From: Rhizomys pruinosus
Lineage: Eukaryota > Chordata > Mammalia > Rodentia > Spalacidae
Assembly (NCBI GenBank): GCA_009823505.1
Contig: VZQC01009936.1
Location: 667,427 to 731,426 of the forward strand
Direction of reading: 5' to 3'
DNA: 64,000 bases
The first letter of the stretch is position 1. Each line of letters opens with the position of its first letter. The notes under the pieces are model-generated. The model worked only from the letters and a program-made list of their open reading frames with translations, searched no databases and had not been told where the DNA came from. The position numbers were made by a program, and so were the translations under genes. This document shows positions 34,351 to 54,464 of the stretch, in pieces.

Positions 34351-35964
34351 GAGACTCAGATAGCTGCACTCTTTCCTTAGGGTCAATGATCTTGTGGGAG
34401 AAGAGACAGAAATAGGATATGAGTTTATAACCTGGAAAACCCAGAAGTGGCCAACAAGCGTGAAATTATGTGTGGAAGTAAAAAAAAAAAAGATTAGAAA
34501 ATATACATAATAATATTCTTGATATCTGCAATAGAAGCTTTGGAGAGTGTTCTTTAAAAACATTAAATACAGTTAATATATAGAAATCAAACAGACCTTC
34601 CACTAAAGAAAGATTTCTACTATCTTGAGTAACAAACTATGTAAATTTATAGAGAGTCTAATCATAGCCCCAAATTATAAACTCCAGAGAGAAGACATTC
34701 AGGTTTAGTTTCTAGACTCTGGTCCCAACAACACAGAGTTTGTCTGGTTTATTGGTTTCCTAGAACTGCTAGAAAGTAGCACATAGTAGATCTGATGACA
34801 GAAATTTATTATCTCAGTTTTGGAGGATTTGGGTCCTATGTTAAGTGTCTGCAGGATTGGTCCTTCTCAAGCCCATGAAGGAAGATCTGTCATAGGGCGC
34901 TTTTTAACTTCTTCAGCAACACCTGCTCTTATTCTTGAACCTTATGTGGTAGCCCTGTTCTCTTTCTCTATGTATCTAAGTCATCCCCCCATTTTTTTTT
35001 CCAATGAAAAGGAAGTCGGGTGGTGGTTGGCCTGCCTGTGTCAGGATTAGGATGACCAGCGTTAGAATGTCCCCAGAATGGCAGTTTTATACCAAGGCAC
35101 ACCAGGAAGTAAGTTCACAAGGACCTGGGGCGAGGAGATGAGGGATTAGCATGTAGATAGATTTGTGGCTGGTATCAGTACAAGCATCTTGAGATAAACT
35201 GAGACTTGTGAGCAGTATCACTAGGAGCCTGATTGCAGGATACGGCAGCAACTTCCACCTCAGTTGGCTTCCTGGAAAATCCCGACTTAGGTGGGCTTAT
35301 GACCTTACATTCCATAGGGGGATAGGGGTAGGGGGCAACATTTTTCATTCTAGCTGCTTCAAGCGGATGGGGGACGGTGAAGAGGGGATTAAAGACACAA
35401 CAGGGTAAGATGCTTTACACCTGAGTGTCACTGTAGTCAGCTGGAATGTGTTCGTTCGTATTTGTGTCATACAGAGAGCAATAAAGTAAATCTTTCAGTA
35501 GCCAGAGGTAACTCACTAATTGTCTATGTTCATTTAATCCAAAGCTGTAACAGGGCCTTGGGTACAAGCCAGGAGTGGACTTTGGACGAAGTCAAATCCA
35601 TGGTGGTATAGAGCCTATACTTGGTAGCCAGTCTGATCAGAGTCTGACAGCCATGCCAAACCTGAGGCAGCCAGAGTCAAATCTCAGCCAGGTTTACTGC
35701 ACCAGCTTTTAGGTTCATTTTGAGGCAAGAGCACAGAGAAGAGAAAATAACAGGACTCCAATGAAAAAGAAATTGGGTTTATTTCAGTCATGGCGGCTGG
35801 CCTGCCTGCGTTGGGATTAGGATGACCAGGCCACCCCCACCCCCTTTTTAATAAGAGCCCCATTTTCCTGCACAGTGTAACGCTGTTCTTTATGGCTGAA
35901 ACATTACATTGTGGGTACACAACACATTTTTCTTATTCCTCAGTTGACAGACACCAAGGCTGTA
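34351..35964. other. Intergenic; LTR-like remnants suspected
   Basis: 34750-35080 has the pattern 'aatttattatctcagttttg', reminiscent of ancient MaLR/MST-type LTRs. A short phrase 'gcctgtgtcaggattaggat' near 35035 recurs diverged near 35800. Nothing firm. Confidence 0.35.
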
Positions 35965-36190
35965 AATTAGCTATTGTAAGTAATGCTTCAATTTGAGGTG
36001 AAAGTATCTCTGTGATATGTTGATTTGTAATCCTTTGGGTACCCATGAGTGGTATGGCTGGGTCATATGATAGACTATTTTTAGTTTTTTAAGGAATTTC
36101 CACGCTGATTTCCATAGTGGCTGGAATAGTTCACATCCCCACCAGCAAATATATAAGGGTTGTCTTTTGTATCCATCTTTGTCAGCATTT
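35965..36190 (-). mobile_element. L1 ORF2 3' fragment, reverse
   Basis: 'gagtggtatggctgggtcat' and 'tcacatccccaccagcaa' are the classical reverse ORF2 end. Confidence 0.75.
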
Positions 36191-37262
36191 GTTATTTTTC
36201 ATTTATTTATTTATTTACTCATCAAAAAATTCATCCATGTATGAATTACACAACTTAATCACATCCTCCTTCCCTCCTTCCAACTCCCCTGAGAACTCCC
36301 TAACACATCTCCCTCACAACACGATGTCCTCTTTCTCCCTCACCACGTGTGCATTGAATCCAACTCGTACTGCCTATGTGTGCATCGCTGAGGCGTCATC
36401 CACTGAGGCGTCATCCACTGAGGCGTGGGTAGCCAGCCCACCAGGAGCAGGAGACATTCCCCAAAGAAAAATGACTCTCCGTCTCCCAGAACCCATGGAC
36501 AGCCAGTTTCTCCTCAGCTGGGGGATGAGGCCTCCATGCTGGACTACTCAGCTGGCTTGAACTTGGGCAGCTCTTGGGCAGGTAACCACAGCTGCTGTGA
36601 GCTCAAGTGTGCACAGCCCATGTGGTGACCAAACGACAGCATTTCACAGCACTCCTCCCCATGCTCTGGCTCTTCTATCTCTCCCTACCTCTTTCCTGAA
36701 GTTCCCTGACTCTTGGTGGGGAGGGTTGATATCGATGTTCTAGCTGTGGCTGAGCACTCAGTCACTTTTTCTCAGCCCTTTGAACAGTTATGAGTCTCTG
36801 CGTGAACCACTGCAGTAATATACTTCTCTGACCAAGGTTGAGAGTATAACGAATCTATGGATATGGACATGAGTGTTTCGAAGGCATCTGACAGCATGAT
36901 CATTTAGCGGAACAGCATCAATAGTTTTCCCTCCAGAGCCTGTCTATGGCCGCCCCAACCCCAGGTTTTGACCAGTTGACAGAATCAAGCATGAATTCCT
37001 TCCGGTGGAGCAATGCATCACTGTTGCACCAGGGGGGCACACCTTGCCTAGTAAGTCATTACCATAGCGTTCAGGGTCCAGAGCTCGATGAGACTTTTGA
37101 CGTCAGTTCTTCCCCAGCACCCTGCATAGCACTCTGCGGCACTCTGAAAACTACACACCAGGGGCAGAGTTCCCTGTTCAGTTCAAGAGCCATTTCTTTA
37201 TGTCACACACATCAGGTATGTGCTACCTTCAGCAGTAGCTACTTGGTCCATCCTTTGAGTTC
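36191..37262 (-). mobile_element. Lx-type L1 3' UTR, reverse
   Basis: Starts with an A-tail on the minus strand ('tttatttatttatttac' at about 36200). The body follows the rodent Lx 3' UTR: a C-rich tract, 'caggtaaccacagctgctgt', 'ttatgagtctctgcgtgaac', then 'catgaattccttccggtgga'. A 14-bp unit 'tgaggcgtcatcca' is repeated near 36390-36425. It is probably inserted into the older L1 at its left. Confidence 0.7.
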
Positions 37263-37271
37263 TCACTGCGG

Positions 37272-37478
37272 ATTATTATTATTTTTTTTAATGTTTTGCC
37301 TGCAGATATGTAAGTACACCCATGTCATGCAATGCCCATGGAAGTCAGAAGAGGGCATCAGATCACTGGAATTGGAGTTACAGCTGGTTGATAGCCACAG
37401 TGTGGGTGCCTGGATTCAAACTCCGGTCCTCTGTAATAGCAGTCATGCTCTTAGCTGCTGGATAAACTCTCCAGCCCC
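37272..37478 (-). mobile_element. B3 SINE, reverse
   Basis: 'tgttttgcctgcagatatg' and 'ctggataaactctccagccc', with the intervening body intact but diverged. Confidence 0.8.
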
Positions 37479-37594
37479 GTCACTGTCAATTTTTGACTGA
37501 GGAACAGGGGTGATTTTCGGCTGGTGCAGCATGTGAGGTGGACAATGACCACCAGGCCTGTGAATATGGAGGTGGCAGTGAGGCTGGTAGGGGT

Positions 37595-37920
37595 TGTGGC
37601 TAAGTCAAGGTCTTCTAGAGGAGCAGAACTGATAGAATGATTATCTATTACAAAGGAGATTTGCTAGATTGGCTCACATGTTGTAAGCTGAGTAGTCAGT
37701 CCAACAAGAGCTGTGTGCACACTGAAGGGTCGGAGAACCTGGCAGCTCCTTGTTCCATGGGCTCGATACCACAGCTGTCCCAATCTAGCCCTGAAGGCCT
37801 GGAGGATTTCTGGAGAGTCACCAGTCTTTAGACTATACTGAGAAGCTGAGGAACTTGGATTCTAATGTCAGTAGCAGTGGCAGTAATAAGGTAAACACAC
37901 GCACGCAGCATGCACCCGCA
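37595..37920 (+). repeat. Unclassified interspersed repeat (copy 1 of 2 in window)
   Basis: It shares 'ctgaaggcctggaggattt' and the following 150 bases with 63110-63330 in the same orientation. Probably an LTR-type rodent repeat; the family is not named with confidence. Confidence 0.5.
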
Positions 37921-38654
37921 GGGAGCTTAGAAGCAGGCAAAAAGCCTCACTTTCCCATCAGACCCCTAAATGTCTCCTGTGCCTGGATGAGCTTCTGTTT
38001 CATAAATGTGGGGAATTTTCACTATGACTTTATTGAAATGTTTTCTAGGCCTGTAGTGCGAATTCTCCTCCTTCCTCTGTGCCTGAGGGTTATAGATTTG
38101 GTCTTTCCATTGTGTCCCATATCTCATGTGTTGTTCGCTCTTCCTATTAATTAACTTGTCTTTGTCATTGTCTAAATGTTTGGATTCTTCTCTCTTGTCT
38201 TCAACCTTTCATACGCCTGGCCTCCCCTTGATCCATTCCATTGGTGTAACCTACCACGGAGCTTTTCGTTTGACTTACCCAACTTTTTGTTTCCAGTATT
38301 TCAGTATTGTTTTGTACATTATTTTCATCTCTTGAATTCCACTTATATAGCCTGCATTGACTTACTCATTTCATTAAACTGTGTTCTCCTTGAATTCACT
38401 CAAGAATGTATTCATTTCTTTTTTTATTTGTTTGGACAAACTTATACCCATTCTATTGAATGATTGGTCTTGTATTAATCTAATTCAGTCTAATTGGAAG
38501 CCATTATTTGGGGGTTAGTAATTTTTGGTAGACTTATGGTGCCTTAGATTTCATTATGTTTTGCATTGGGCTTGACAGATCTGTTTTAGGAGATTCTATA
38601 ATATCATAAAGAGCTGTAGTGTCCACTGGTGCCTTGTCTTTTGAAATTATTATT
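37921..38654. other. Intergenic, T-rich, unassigned
   Basis: Open plus-strand frames here (37855-38463) are hydrophobic Phe/Leu-rich products of T-rich sequence with no start or splice context and are not called. Confidence 0.4.
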
Positions 38655-38816
38655 ATGCCGGGCATGGTGGCACACACCTTTAATCCTAGCACTCGGGAGG
38701 CAGAGGCAGGCAGATCTTTGTGAGCTCAAGGCCAGCCTGGTCTACAGAGTGAGTTCCAGGACAGCTGGGACTACAGGGAGACCCTGTCTCAAAAAGACCA
38801 AAAAAATAAATAAAAA

Positions 38817-38817
<1 letters not shown>
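38655..38817 (+). mobile_element. B1 SINE
   Basis: 'gccgggcatggtggcacaca' to 'gggagaccctgtctcaaaaa', near consensus. Confidence 0.92.
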
Positions 38818-38856
<39 letters not shown>

Positions 38857-38857
38857 T
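38818..38857 (+). repeat. (TTA)n microsatellite
   Basis: About twelve ATT units between two B1 elements. Confidence 0.95.
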
Positions 38858-38864
38858 TATCTCA

Positions 38865-39004
38865 TTGTCTTTTTGAGACAGGGTCTCCCTGTAGCCCTAG
38901 CTGGCCTAGAACTCACTCTGTAGACCAGGCTGGCCTTGACCTCACAGAGATCCACCTGCCTCTGTCTCCCTGCTGGAATTAATGGCTGGTGCCACCACGG
39001 CCTG
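38865..39004 (-). mobile_element. B1 SINE, reverse
   Basis: 'tttttgagacagggtctccc' to 'tggtgccaccacggcct'; forms an inverted pair with the B1 at 38655. Confidence 0.9.
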
Positions 39005-39007
39005 CTT

Positions 39008-39203
39008 ATTTACTATTTCTATTTTATGTGTATGTAGGTAGGTGCACCTGTGTCATGCAATCCCCACGGGGATCAGAAGAGGGTGTCAGATGTCCTGGAA
39101 CTAGAGTTTCTGACAGTTAACTATCATGTGGGTGCTGGGAACTGAACCCAGGTCTTCTGCAAGACCAGCCATTGCTCTTAATCACTGAGCTATCTCTCAA
39201 GCA
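39008..39203 (-). mobile_element. B3 SINE, reverse
   Basis: 'atgtgtatgtaggtaggtgc' and the head 'ctgagctatctctcaagcac'. Confidence 0.8.
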
Positions 39204-39384
39204 CAAGGTTCCTTGTCTTTTTGCTAATTATTATTATATAAATAATCCATGCACAATATTATTTACACTGAACATTATTTATGTTCAAGTCCTCTTTTAA
39301 CTAGCTAAATATTGTCTCAATCTTTATGTGAAGTAAAAGCTGTGCATTACTGATGAAGATGTTTAAACAAAACAAATATATTTT

Positions 39385-39935
39385 ATTTTTTTTAATTAGT
39401 TTTTATTGATGCTTTGTGCATTTCATACATTTTTTCCAATTCAGTTCAGACTTATTTCCCTTTCCCTCCCCCCCACCCCCATCCCATCCCAGATCATGCA
39501 TTCTGCCATAACTGTCCTGCATCTTTCTCTCAGTTTTTTTTTTTTCATTTTTAGCTATAAGTGATAATCCATGAGTACAAGCATCCTTCATGCAAAACCT
39601 ATCTGCAGGCTGTTGTGCCCAAACACCTACAGCCCCACCATCCAGTGGGGGGTGACAGGTTGTTTGTTCAATCAAGTTGATCAAATGAGTGTCCAGACTA
39701 CATTGCTGTAGTTTCACCATTCACCCCAATCGCAGCCCTTACATTCTACCACGCCCCCTCTTCCGCAGGTTGTTCCCTAGGCTTAGAAAAGGGGCACAGG
39801 TGGATGAGAGGTAAAACAGTCCACTCTCTCTGGAGCTGTTGACTTGGACTCTGGTCAATTCTGGCTGTTTCCTTTCATGGGCTGACAGTTTGTCCAGGAA
39901 TAACCTTTCGATCCTGCTGCCCTGGCGCGTTATCA
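39385..39935 (-). mobile_element. L1 3' end, reverse (same family as 6721-7310)
   Basis: The A-tail on the minus strand at the left (after 'tttttttaattag') is followed by a G-rich polypurine tract and the same body as 6721-7310, ending 'aacctttcgatcctgct'. The two copies are visibly similar throughout, so the family was recently active in this lineage. Confidence 0.6.
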
Positions 39936-40457
39936 ACAAATATATTTTATAATGGAAGTCTTAAAGTGAAAAAAATAGTTTCAGAACTTTTCCTAAAGAA
40001 CTACAGTTAAATAGTTCATGAACAAGAACTTGTAGAGTTTTGCTTTCTCTGAGCAGTTTTTATTTTATTTATTTATTTTTTTCTGACCAGTTTTTAAACC
40101 ATGTGCAGTTATCCAAAAGAACATACCATCCAAGAAGGTTCCAAAAGTTTTTCTTTCCCTTCACCATCAACAAGATTGATTCTTTACAATCCAGGAAACT
40201 AATTAATAGTCTTTCATGAAGTCATGTCGATTGTCTTTTATTTTGAAAAGTTTGAAAGAGTTCATAGTTAAAAACTAAAAATCACTCCAATACCAAAACT
40301 GTGAGTCTTGCCACGGAATCACAAGGGTCTCCTTGGCATTCTGTTTCCCAGGAACAGTGATGTCATAATGTCCTGCGAAGTCTCAGGGCCTGCTGGGCCA
40401 CAAGAAGGAAGCCCCAAGGAAACCGAGGATTACTGGATAAATCACATCACTTTCCCA
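39936..40457. other. Eqtn upstream region
   Basis: AT-rich until about 40300, then a GC-richer 150 bases directly before the start codon with a CRE-like site at 40358. The transcription start is probably within 40366-40457 (inferred). Confidence 0.4.
40358..40365 (+). promoter_or_regulatory. CRE-like site TGATGTCA upstream of Eqtn
   Basis: An octamer one base away from the palindromic CRE, 93-100 bases before the Eqtn start codon. Post-meiotic sperm genes are commonly driven by CREM on such sites (established knowledge); its use here is inference. No TATA box is evident in the surrounding 300 bases. Confidence 0.35.
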
Positions 40458-49206
<8,749 letters not shown>

Positions 49207-49325
49207 TAAAGATCTTTGTGTCTCACACAAATATCTTAATTTTGAAACAGCAAATTTCAGAAATATATAAGTTTTCTGGTGATGTAAGAGAAGGATATAT
49301 TCAATAAAAACTATCTCAGTTATTA
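49207..49325 (+). other. Eqtn: Eqtn 3' UTR
   Basis: Short, AT-rich sequence after the stop. It contains AATAAA at 49303-49308 about 100 bases downstream, with expected cleavage near 49320-49330. Confidence 0.75.
49303..49308 (+). terminator. Poly(A) signal AATAAA of Eqtn
   Basis: Canonical hexamer in 'atattcaataaaaac', first after the Eqtn stop codon. Confidence 0.75.
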
Positions 49326-49402
49326 TTTGTTATAAGATTATTTAAAGGAAAATGTACAAGGCAATACTTTATAGGAAACTCATCAAGTAAAAAATCAATT
49401 GT

Positions 49403-49561
49403 GAAGCAGGGGGTGGTGGCGCACACCTTTAATCCTAGCACTTGGGAGGCAGAGGCAGGCAGATCTCTGTGAGTTCAAGGCCCGCCCGGTCTACAGAGTG
49501 AGCTCTAGGCCAGCTGGGACTAAAGGGAGACCCTGACTCAAAAAGACAAAAAAAAAAAAAT
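49403..49561 (+). mobile_element. B1 SINE
   Basis: 'ggtggtggcgcacaccttta' to 'gaccctgactcaaaaagac' with an A-tail. Confidence 0.9.
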
Positions 49562-49595
49562 TAGTTCTGGAAAGTGGTTATGAAAGGCATTCAGA

Positions 49596-49682
49596 ACTGG
49601 AGGTGACTCAGTGGTAGAGCACTTGCCGACCTCCCAGGACCTCCCAGGCCCATCCTCAGCACCAACAAATAAGCAAATAAAC
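49596..49682 (+). mobile_element. ID element (tRNA-Ala/BC1-derived SINE)
   Basis: 'tgactcagtggtagagcac' with 'ttgccgacctcc' and 'ctcagcaccaacaaataagc' fits the ID consensus, diverged, with a short duplication 'cctcccagga'. Confidence 0.7.
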
Positions 49683-50685
49683 AGCACTTCACTACTTCAC
49701 CCTACAATGGCCTGTTTCTAAATGAAGGCATTTGAATCTTCACTTTCCCGGTTCCTGGCCACTACCATCACACCAAAGCAACAAGCTCTCACTTTTCATG
49801 ACTCCTTTTCATGTCTCCTCCTGTCTTAGCTACCACAGTGTACCGGCAAGAGAGAAATACCAAACCAGTGGCAGAAACCGCTAGCACTCTTGACTTGTTT
49901 CAGCATCATGAAACTCATAGGAAAGTAAGAAATACCTTTTCTGCCAACAAAACAACTCACCTGATGAAAGTGCCTGTGACCTGAGTTCAACCCTCAGAAC
50001 TCACGGTAGAAGGAGAGATGTGACCTAACTCCTACAAGTGTTCTTCGGAGAGATGTGACCCAACTCCTACAAGTGTTCTTCTGACCAGCACAGGCTGCTT
50101 GAGATAAACATTTGGGCACTCGCCCAGTCACAGAGGGGCCTGGAGAGCCCAAAGCCAAATGTGTGCAGTTGATTAGGTCACCAGAAAAGGTCCAGAAGCC
50201 GGACCTCGCCCACTGAGGACCTGGGCATGGACTCAGATAGCAGATAACCACCCCACCATGGATGGGAACCCTGGGCAGGAAGCCCGAGATCAGCACCTGG
50301 GACCTGGTGCACCCCCCATCCCTGGCTGTGGCCTACTTAAGCTAGAAGTACAAGAGGACTTCGTTCTCACTCCCCCTCGTGAGATTGCCCCCCAACCTCT
50401 CAGCTCACACCCCCTCCCAGGGACCTCTGCCATGTGAGACAACCTGCAGCTAAGAACGCCGGGTCGTTCTACCCCCATAACAGCCGTTTGCCTGAAGTGC
50501 ACACTGACCCTGCTGGACAGTGGCGCTGCCAGGACCTGCTCGCCTGGAAGCTGCCCCAGCCTTAGCTAAAGCAGGCCTCTTACTAAGCTAACTTTTTTTT
50601 TTCCTCTTCACAGCACTTCAAATCCACACATCACTCAATCCTAACTACCTCTAATTCACACAACTTTCATAAGCTAACTATGCTC
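49683..50685. other. Intergenic, GC-rich second half, unassigned
   Basis: 49990-50090 has a duplicated 'gagatgtgacctaactccta' unit. 50290-50560 may belong to the ERV that follows, but no frame is convincing. Confidence 0.35.
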
Positions 50686-50689
50686 CTAA

Positions 50690-51310
50690 CAGTAGGCAGG
50701 CTCTTCCTCCCCAAAGCATGAGGTTCCTAAGGTTATTGCTTCCTTTCCTTTGGCCAGGTTCCTATGCTCTAGGAGGGCATCCCTCAGTAGGGAAAAGTGA
50801 TGGTGGACCGTGGCTGGGTGGGTGAGGGTTCCCGTAGGGGTCTCTTTAGCTGCCTGATACAGGCGTTTGTCCGTGATGGCAAAGTTAGGGATCCAGTGGT
50901 GGAAGAATCCTACGAGGCCCAGGAAGGAGAGAATTCGGTCAGCCGAGCTTGGGGGTTGTAAGTCTTGTAAGGCTCGGACCCAGTCAGAGGTGAAGGCCTT
51001 AGACCCTGGACTGAGTTGGATGTCCAGGTATATAGCGGTAGCCCGCTGAGACAGAGAGAGAGAAGGGCTACAAAGCAAGAAGTCATCTACATATTGGAGA
51101 AGAGTGCTTGGGCCAATGCCTGGCCAAAGAAGTGAGGGCTGTGGTGCTTGCGGCAGGAGGGAGGAGGGACAGCTGGACGGAGGAGAGTGGGCAGAGTTTG
51201 GGGGAGGGGCGAGGGTGCCAGAGACTCGGTAGGCTCAGGTCGGGGTCCAAGGGTTCAGGGTCTGCGTCCTTGGGAGAAAGGGCATCCGTGGGCGCCAGAA
51301 CCCTGGCCAA
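50690..51310 (-). pseudogene. Class I (gamma-like) ERV pol fragment, reverse, broken
   Basis: On the minus strand the reverse transcriptase active-site motif YVDD lies at 51082-51093, followed in the same frame to 50690 by the connection region with the signature FLGLVGFFHHWIPNFA. Just upstream, another frame shows SPHFFGQALAQ, so a frameshift separates the two halves of the polymerase. Further upstream (51310-51150) a Pro-rich, gag-like segment adjoins directly, implying an internal deletion. No LTR was identified for it. Non-functional remnant. Confidence 0.75.
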
Positions 51311-51438
51311 CAGGACCTGAGCTGTAGAGCACTGACTGCAGAGGTTAGGGCAGGAACGCAGACTACAGAGGCCCTGTACATATGAGACCTCATCGCAGGC
51401 AGGAATTTTCTAGGTCAGGGAGCACTTGAAAGTGAAGA

Positions 51439-51452
51439 GTGCCACCTGCTGG
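51439..51452 (-). promoter_or_regulatory. Candidate CTCF site (reverse)
   Basis: GTGCCACCTGCTGG on the plus strand is CCAGCAGGTGGCAC on the minus strand, a perfect core match. It lies just past the Eqtn 3' end, between an ERV fragment and an L1 3' UTR, and points back toward the site at 26509. Confidence 0.6.
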
Positions 51453-51489
51453 CCATTTGGATAGGTTGCCCAGAGCATATGTGAGGCCT

Positions 51490-52260
51490 GTTGAATCAAG
51501 TTTGTGCCTCTAGTGGAGAGAGTTCATGCATTCGCGCATATTCAGCCTATCTAGCATTGCTCTCTTAAAGAAGATCATCTCTCCTTCAGCCAGCACTGAT
51601 CAGCTGTGAATAGTTCTCAGCTAATATTGGAGCTTCTTGCCCATGTCCCCAGTTCTATGCTGGGTTTTTGTCTAGTTTGAGTTTGCATGGGTCTTGTGCA
51701 TGCTGACACCATTGCTGTAAGTTCATATGAACGAGGTCCCAGAAGCCTGGAAAATTCTGTTTCCCTGTGATCATCCATTACCCCTGGCTCCTACAATCCT
51801 TTTGCCCCCTCTTCCAAAATGGTCCCTGAGCTCGGGGTGGGAATATCTTATTCTATACATTTTGGTTCTGCGTGTTAGTAGCTCTGCTGTATGAGGAAGC
51901 TTCACTGGAAGTGAAGAGTGCAGAGAAGCATTAGTATTCTCTCTATCCCCTGCTCCACCGTGTTCAATGAGCCTCAGGTGTATATATTCCATTGTAAGTG
52001 TGCCATTTAGGGCTAGACATCTCACAGACACTTATTCTCTGTGTTTAACCACTTGTAGTCTCCATCTATTGCAAAAGGAAGCTTCTTTGATGAGTGGTGA
52101 CAGGTACACTTGTCTGTAAATGTAAAGATACATGCTGAACATACAGTAAGAAATGACCTGTGCCTGGAGGTAAGACAGATACAGGGTTTTCTCTAGGACT
52201 TATGACCTGTCCAACCATGTATATTTGGCTATGTTTACAATACCACACATGAGTTTCCCC
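51490..52260 (-). mobile_element. Lx-type L1 3' UTR, reverse
   Basis: 'ggcttttgccccctcttcc'-type text (51800 region), 'catttagggctagacatctc', 'cacttattctctgtgttta' and 'aggaagcttctttgatgag' follow the same 3' UTR order as 36191-37262. Confidence 0.65.
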
Positions 52261-53095
52261 CCAACTGAGTGGGCTTTAAGTCCAATTGGATAGCTGTTGA
52301 TTACCCCCAAGATAAAAGTGCTCCTACTATACCAATAGAGATAGTTGGCTGAGCTGGTCATTGTTGGTTCATAGAGTATTTATCAATGGAAGCTAGCTGT
52401 TTCCAGCATTGTAAAGGAGGCTTTGATACCAGAGCTAGTTTTCTATTGGTGGTAAGAGAAAAGAGCCCATGATGAAAACTGTTAGGTTCACGTGTTACAG
52501 TGAGAACAGAGGCTGGGGTTATGAGGAAGATTAAGGGTTAACAAAATGGTTATTGCAGTATTTTCAAACCACACTCCAGTTTTTCTGTAATAAACATCCT
52601 GACTCTTAGTGTTCATAAGGCCAAGCACAGACCTAAACTGTGGAGAACCTGTTCCTTCCAATGTCTCCTGGAACTGAGCCTGGACTTCATTCTTTTACTG
52701 AAACAGTATCTCCAGTGTGAAGTGGGTAAATAGAAGTCAGGACTCACCATTATCTGTTCAGAAAAATCTTGCCCTTTAAGTCCTATGCCTAGAACATCAC
52801 ACACACTCAATTTATCTCACTGTTTGCAATGAGAAAAACAGGTTGATATGAAAATCATGCATACCTACATTCATTCTCTATCTTGGGTGGAGAGCAAGCA
52901 GGGGTCCTGGGGATTAATGTCAGGTGTTGAGGTCCTGAGAAGAACACGTGGCTTCTCGAGCTTCTTTACATTACAAACAGTAACTTTTTTGGTTGCAAAG
53001 TAGGTAAAATCTTTAGTCCAAATTCTGTCCTTGTTGTAAAAGTCATTCCTCTGCTTGTTAACCTGACACGCCTTCAAACCTCAAAGAACTGTCTT
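52261..53095. other. Intergenic, unassigned
   Basis: The first part may continue the L1 3' UTR; no gene seen. Confidence 0.35.
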
Positions 53096-53097
53096 CG

Positions 53098-53378
53098 TTT
53101 GGCTGCCCTCTGGGCATGTCTGAGGGGCGTTTCCTTGATTGCTAACTGATGTGAGAAGACCCAGCCCACTGTGCTTAGTCCTATGCAGGGAGGCCTGGGA
53201 TTTGTAAAAAAGCATGTGAGCCTGGGAACAAGCACATGACAGGCCAGCACAAGCTCTCCTCTGGGTTCCTGCCTGGCCCTGCCTTCAAGGATGGACTGTG
53301 ACCTGGAAACCCTCTCCTCCCCAAGTCACTTTAGATCATGGTGTTTATCACAGCAATGGAAAGCAAACTAGAACACAA
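53098..53378 (+). mobile_element. LTR-like rodent repeat (same type as 62085-62485)
   Basis: It ends with 'ctctcctccccaagtcactt' and 'tatcacagcaatggaaagc', the shared end of this family. Family name uncertain (MaLR-like). Confidence 0.5.
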
Positions 53379-54104
53379 AGCAAGATTTGGAACATTGAAG
53401 CAGATGATTAAGAGGACTTTCAGTTCAGTGTGGGATAACTAATGAAGCTTGGGGTCCAGGCATCCCCCACACCCCTGTCAAACCCATATTCAAGCACTAT
53501 TGTCCTTAGAGCCTTGATTCTAATGCCACTGATGACAGACTAAATTGTAATTTAAGGATAAATTCTAACAAGAAGCTTATGTCTAGGAAGGGACCCCAGA
53601 CCACTCCACATGAAGTCTAAAGTCCACATGAAGACCAAGAAAGACTGCAGCTACATCTTGTTGGATGTGATAGAGTTAGCTCTGTGCCACGGTAAAGGTG
53701 AGAACTAATAGAACTTATATAATTAATGGCACTTGAGATACCTGCAAGGTCAGAGGGTAGTGACACTGTCCAAATGACTAACAGGTAACACATGGTCGAG
53801 CTCAATAACCAGCAGAGCTGGAGTCAGAGATAGGCAGAGGGGGCTTCCCCAACCCCTGGCTGGATGACCAGCATCCTGGTTGGCCATGGGGGCATTCCTG
53901 GAGCACGTAGGTCTCCCGCTGGCTCCACCCCATGACAGCCGGAGAATTGACCCGTCTCAGTAGAAATTCCCTCAGCCTTGTGCAGTTTCTAGCATGGCCC
54001 TGTAAAAAGCACTAGACAAAGGTGTTCCAGGTCTTTTTCCTCTCTTGGGAACCCTTTCCACTCTGCAGTTTCTCTAATTTTCACTTCTCATTTTTCCTTT
54101 ATTT
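53379..54104. other. Intergenic, unassigned
   Basis: No element or gene recognised. Confidence 0.4.
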
Positions 54105-54182
54105 CTAACATGTGGGTACTGGGACTCAAATATGGGTCTTCTATAAGAGAAGCTCTTAACCGCTGAGTGGTCTCTCCATCCC
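54105..54182 (-). mobile_element. B2/B3 head fragment, reverse
   Basis: 'acatgtgggtactgggact' to 'gagtggtctctccatcccc'. Confidence 0.7.
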
Positions 54183-54324
54183 CCTCAGTAAAATTCTTAA
54201 TGGAAAATGATTGATAAGTGGAAACATTATTGAGCCAGGAGAAAGTATACTACCTTTTAAAAGCATATAGATTACCAAAGCATATAGATTATCTAGCTTT
54301 TTCTAGGGTTTTTCATGGGGGTCT

Positions 54325-54464
54325 TTTTTGAGATAATGTCTCTCTGCAACCCCAACTGGCTTGGAACTTAACTATGTTGACCAGACTGGCCTTGAACTCA
54401 TAGAGATCTGCCTGCCTCTGCCTCTCAAGTGCTGGTATTAAAGGCATGAACCACCATACCTGGC
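54325..54464 (-). mobile_element. B1 SINE, reverse
   Basis: 'ttttttgagataatgtctct' to 'catgaaccaccatacctggc'. Confidence 0.85.

Noticed and set aside
36355..36430. CRISPR-like short direct repeats ('tgaggcgtcatcca')
   Set aside because: Only three contiguous units without spacers, in a mammalian L1; simple local duplication.
36117..37500. 147- and 184-residue plus-strand frames
   Set aside because: Antisense to an L1 3' UTR and a B3 SINE; no homology to a known protein.
50495..50565. Plus-strand LLDSGAA, resembling a retroviral protease active site
   Set aside because: Opposite strand to the neighbouring ERV pol, very short open stretch, no other protease motif; likely chance.
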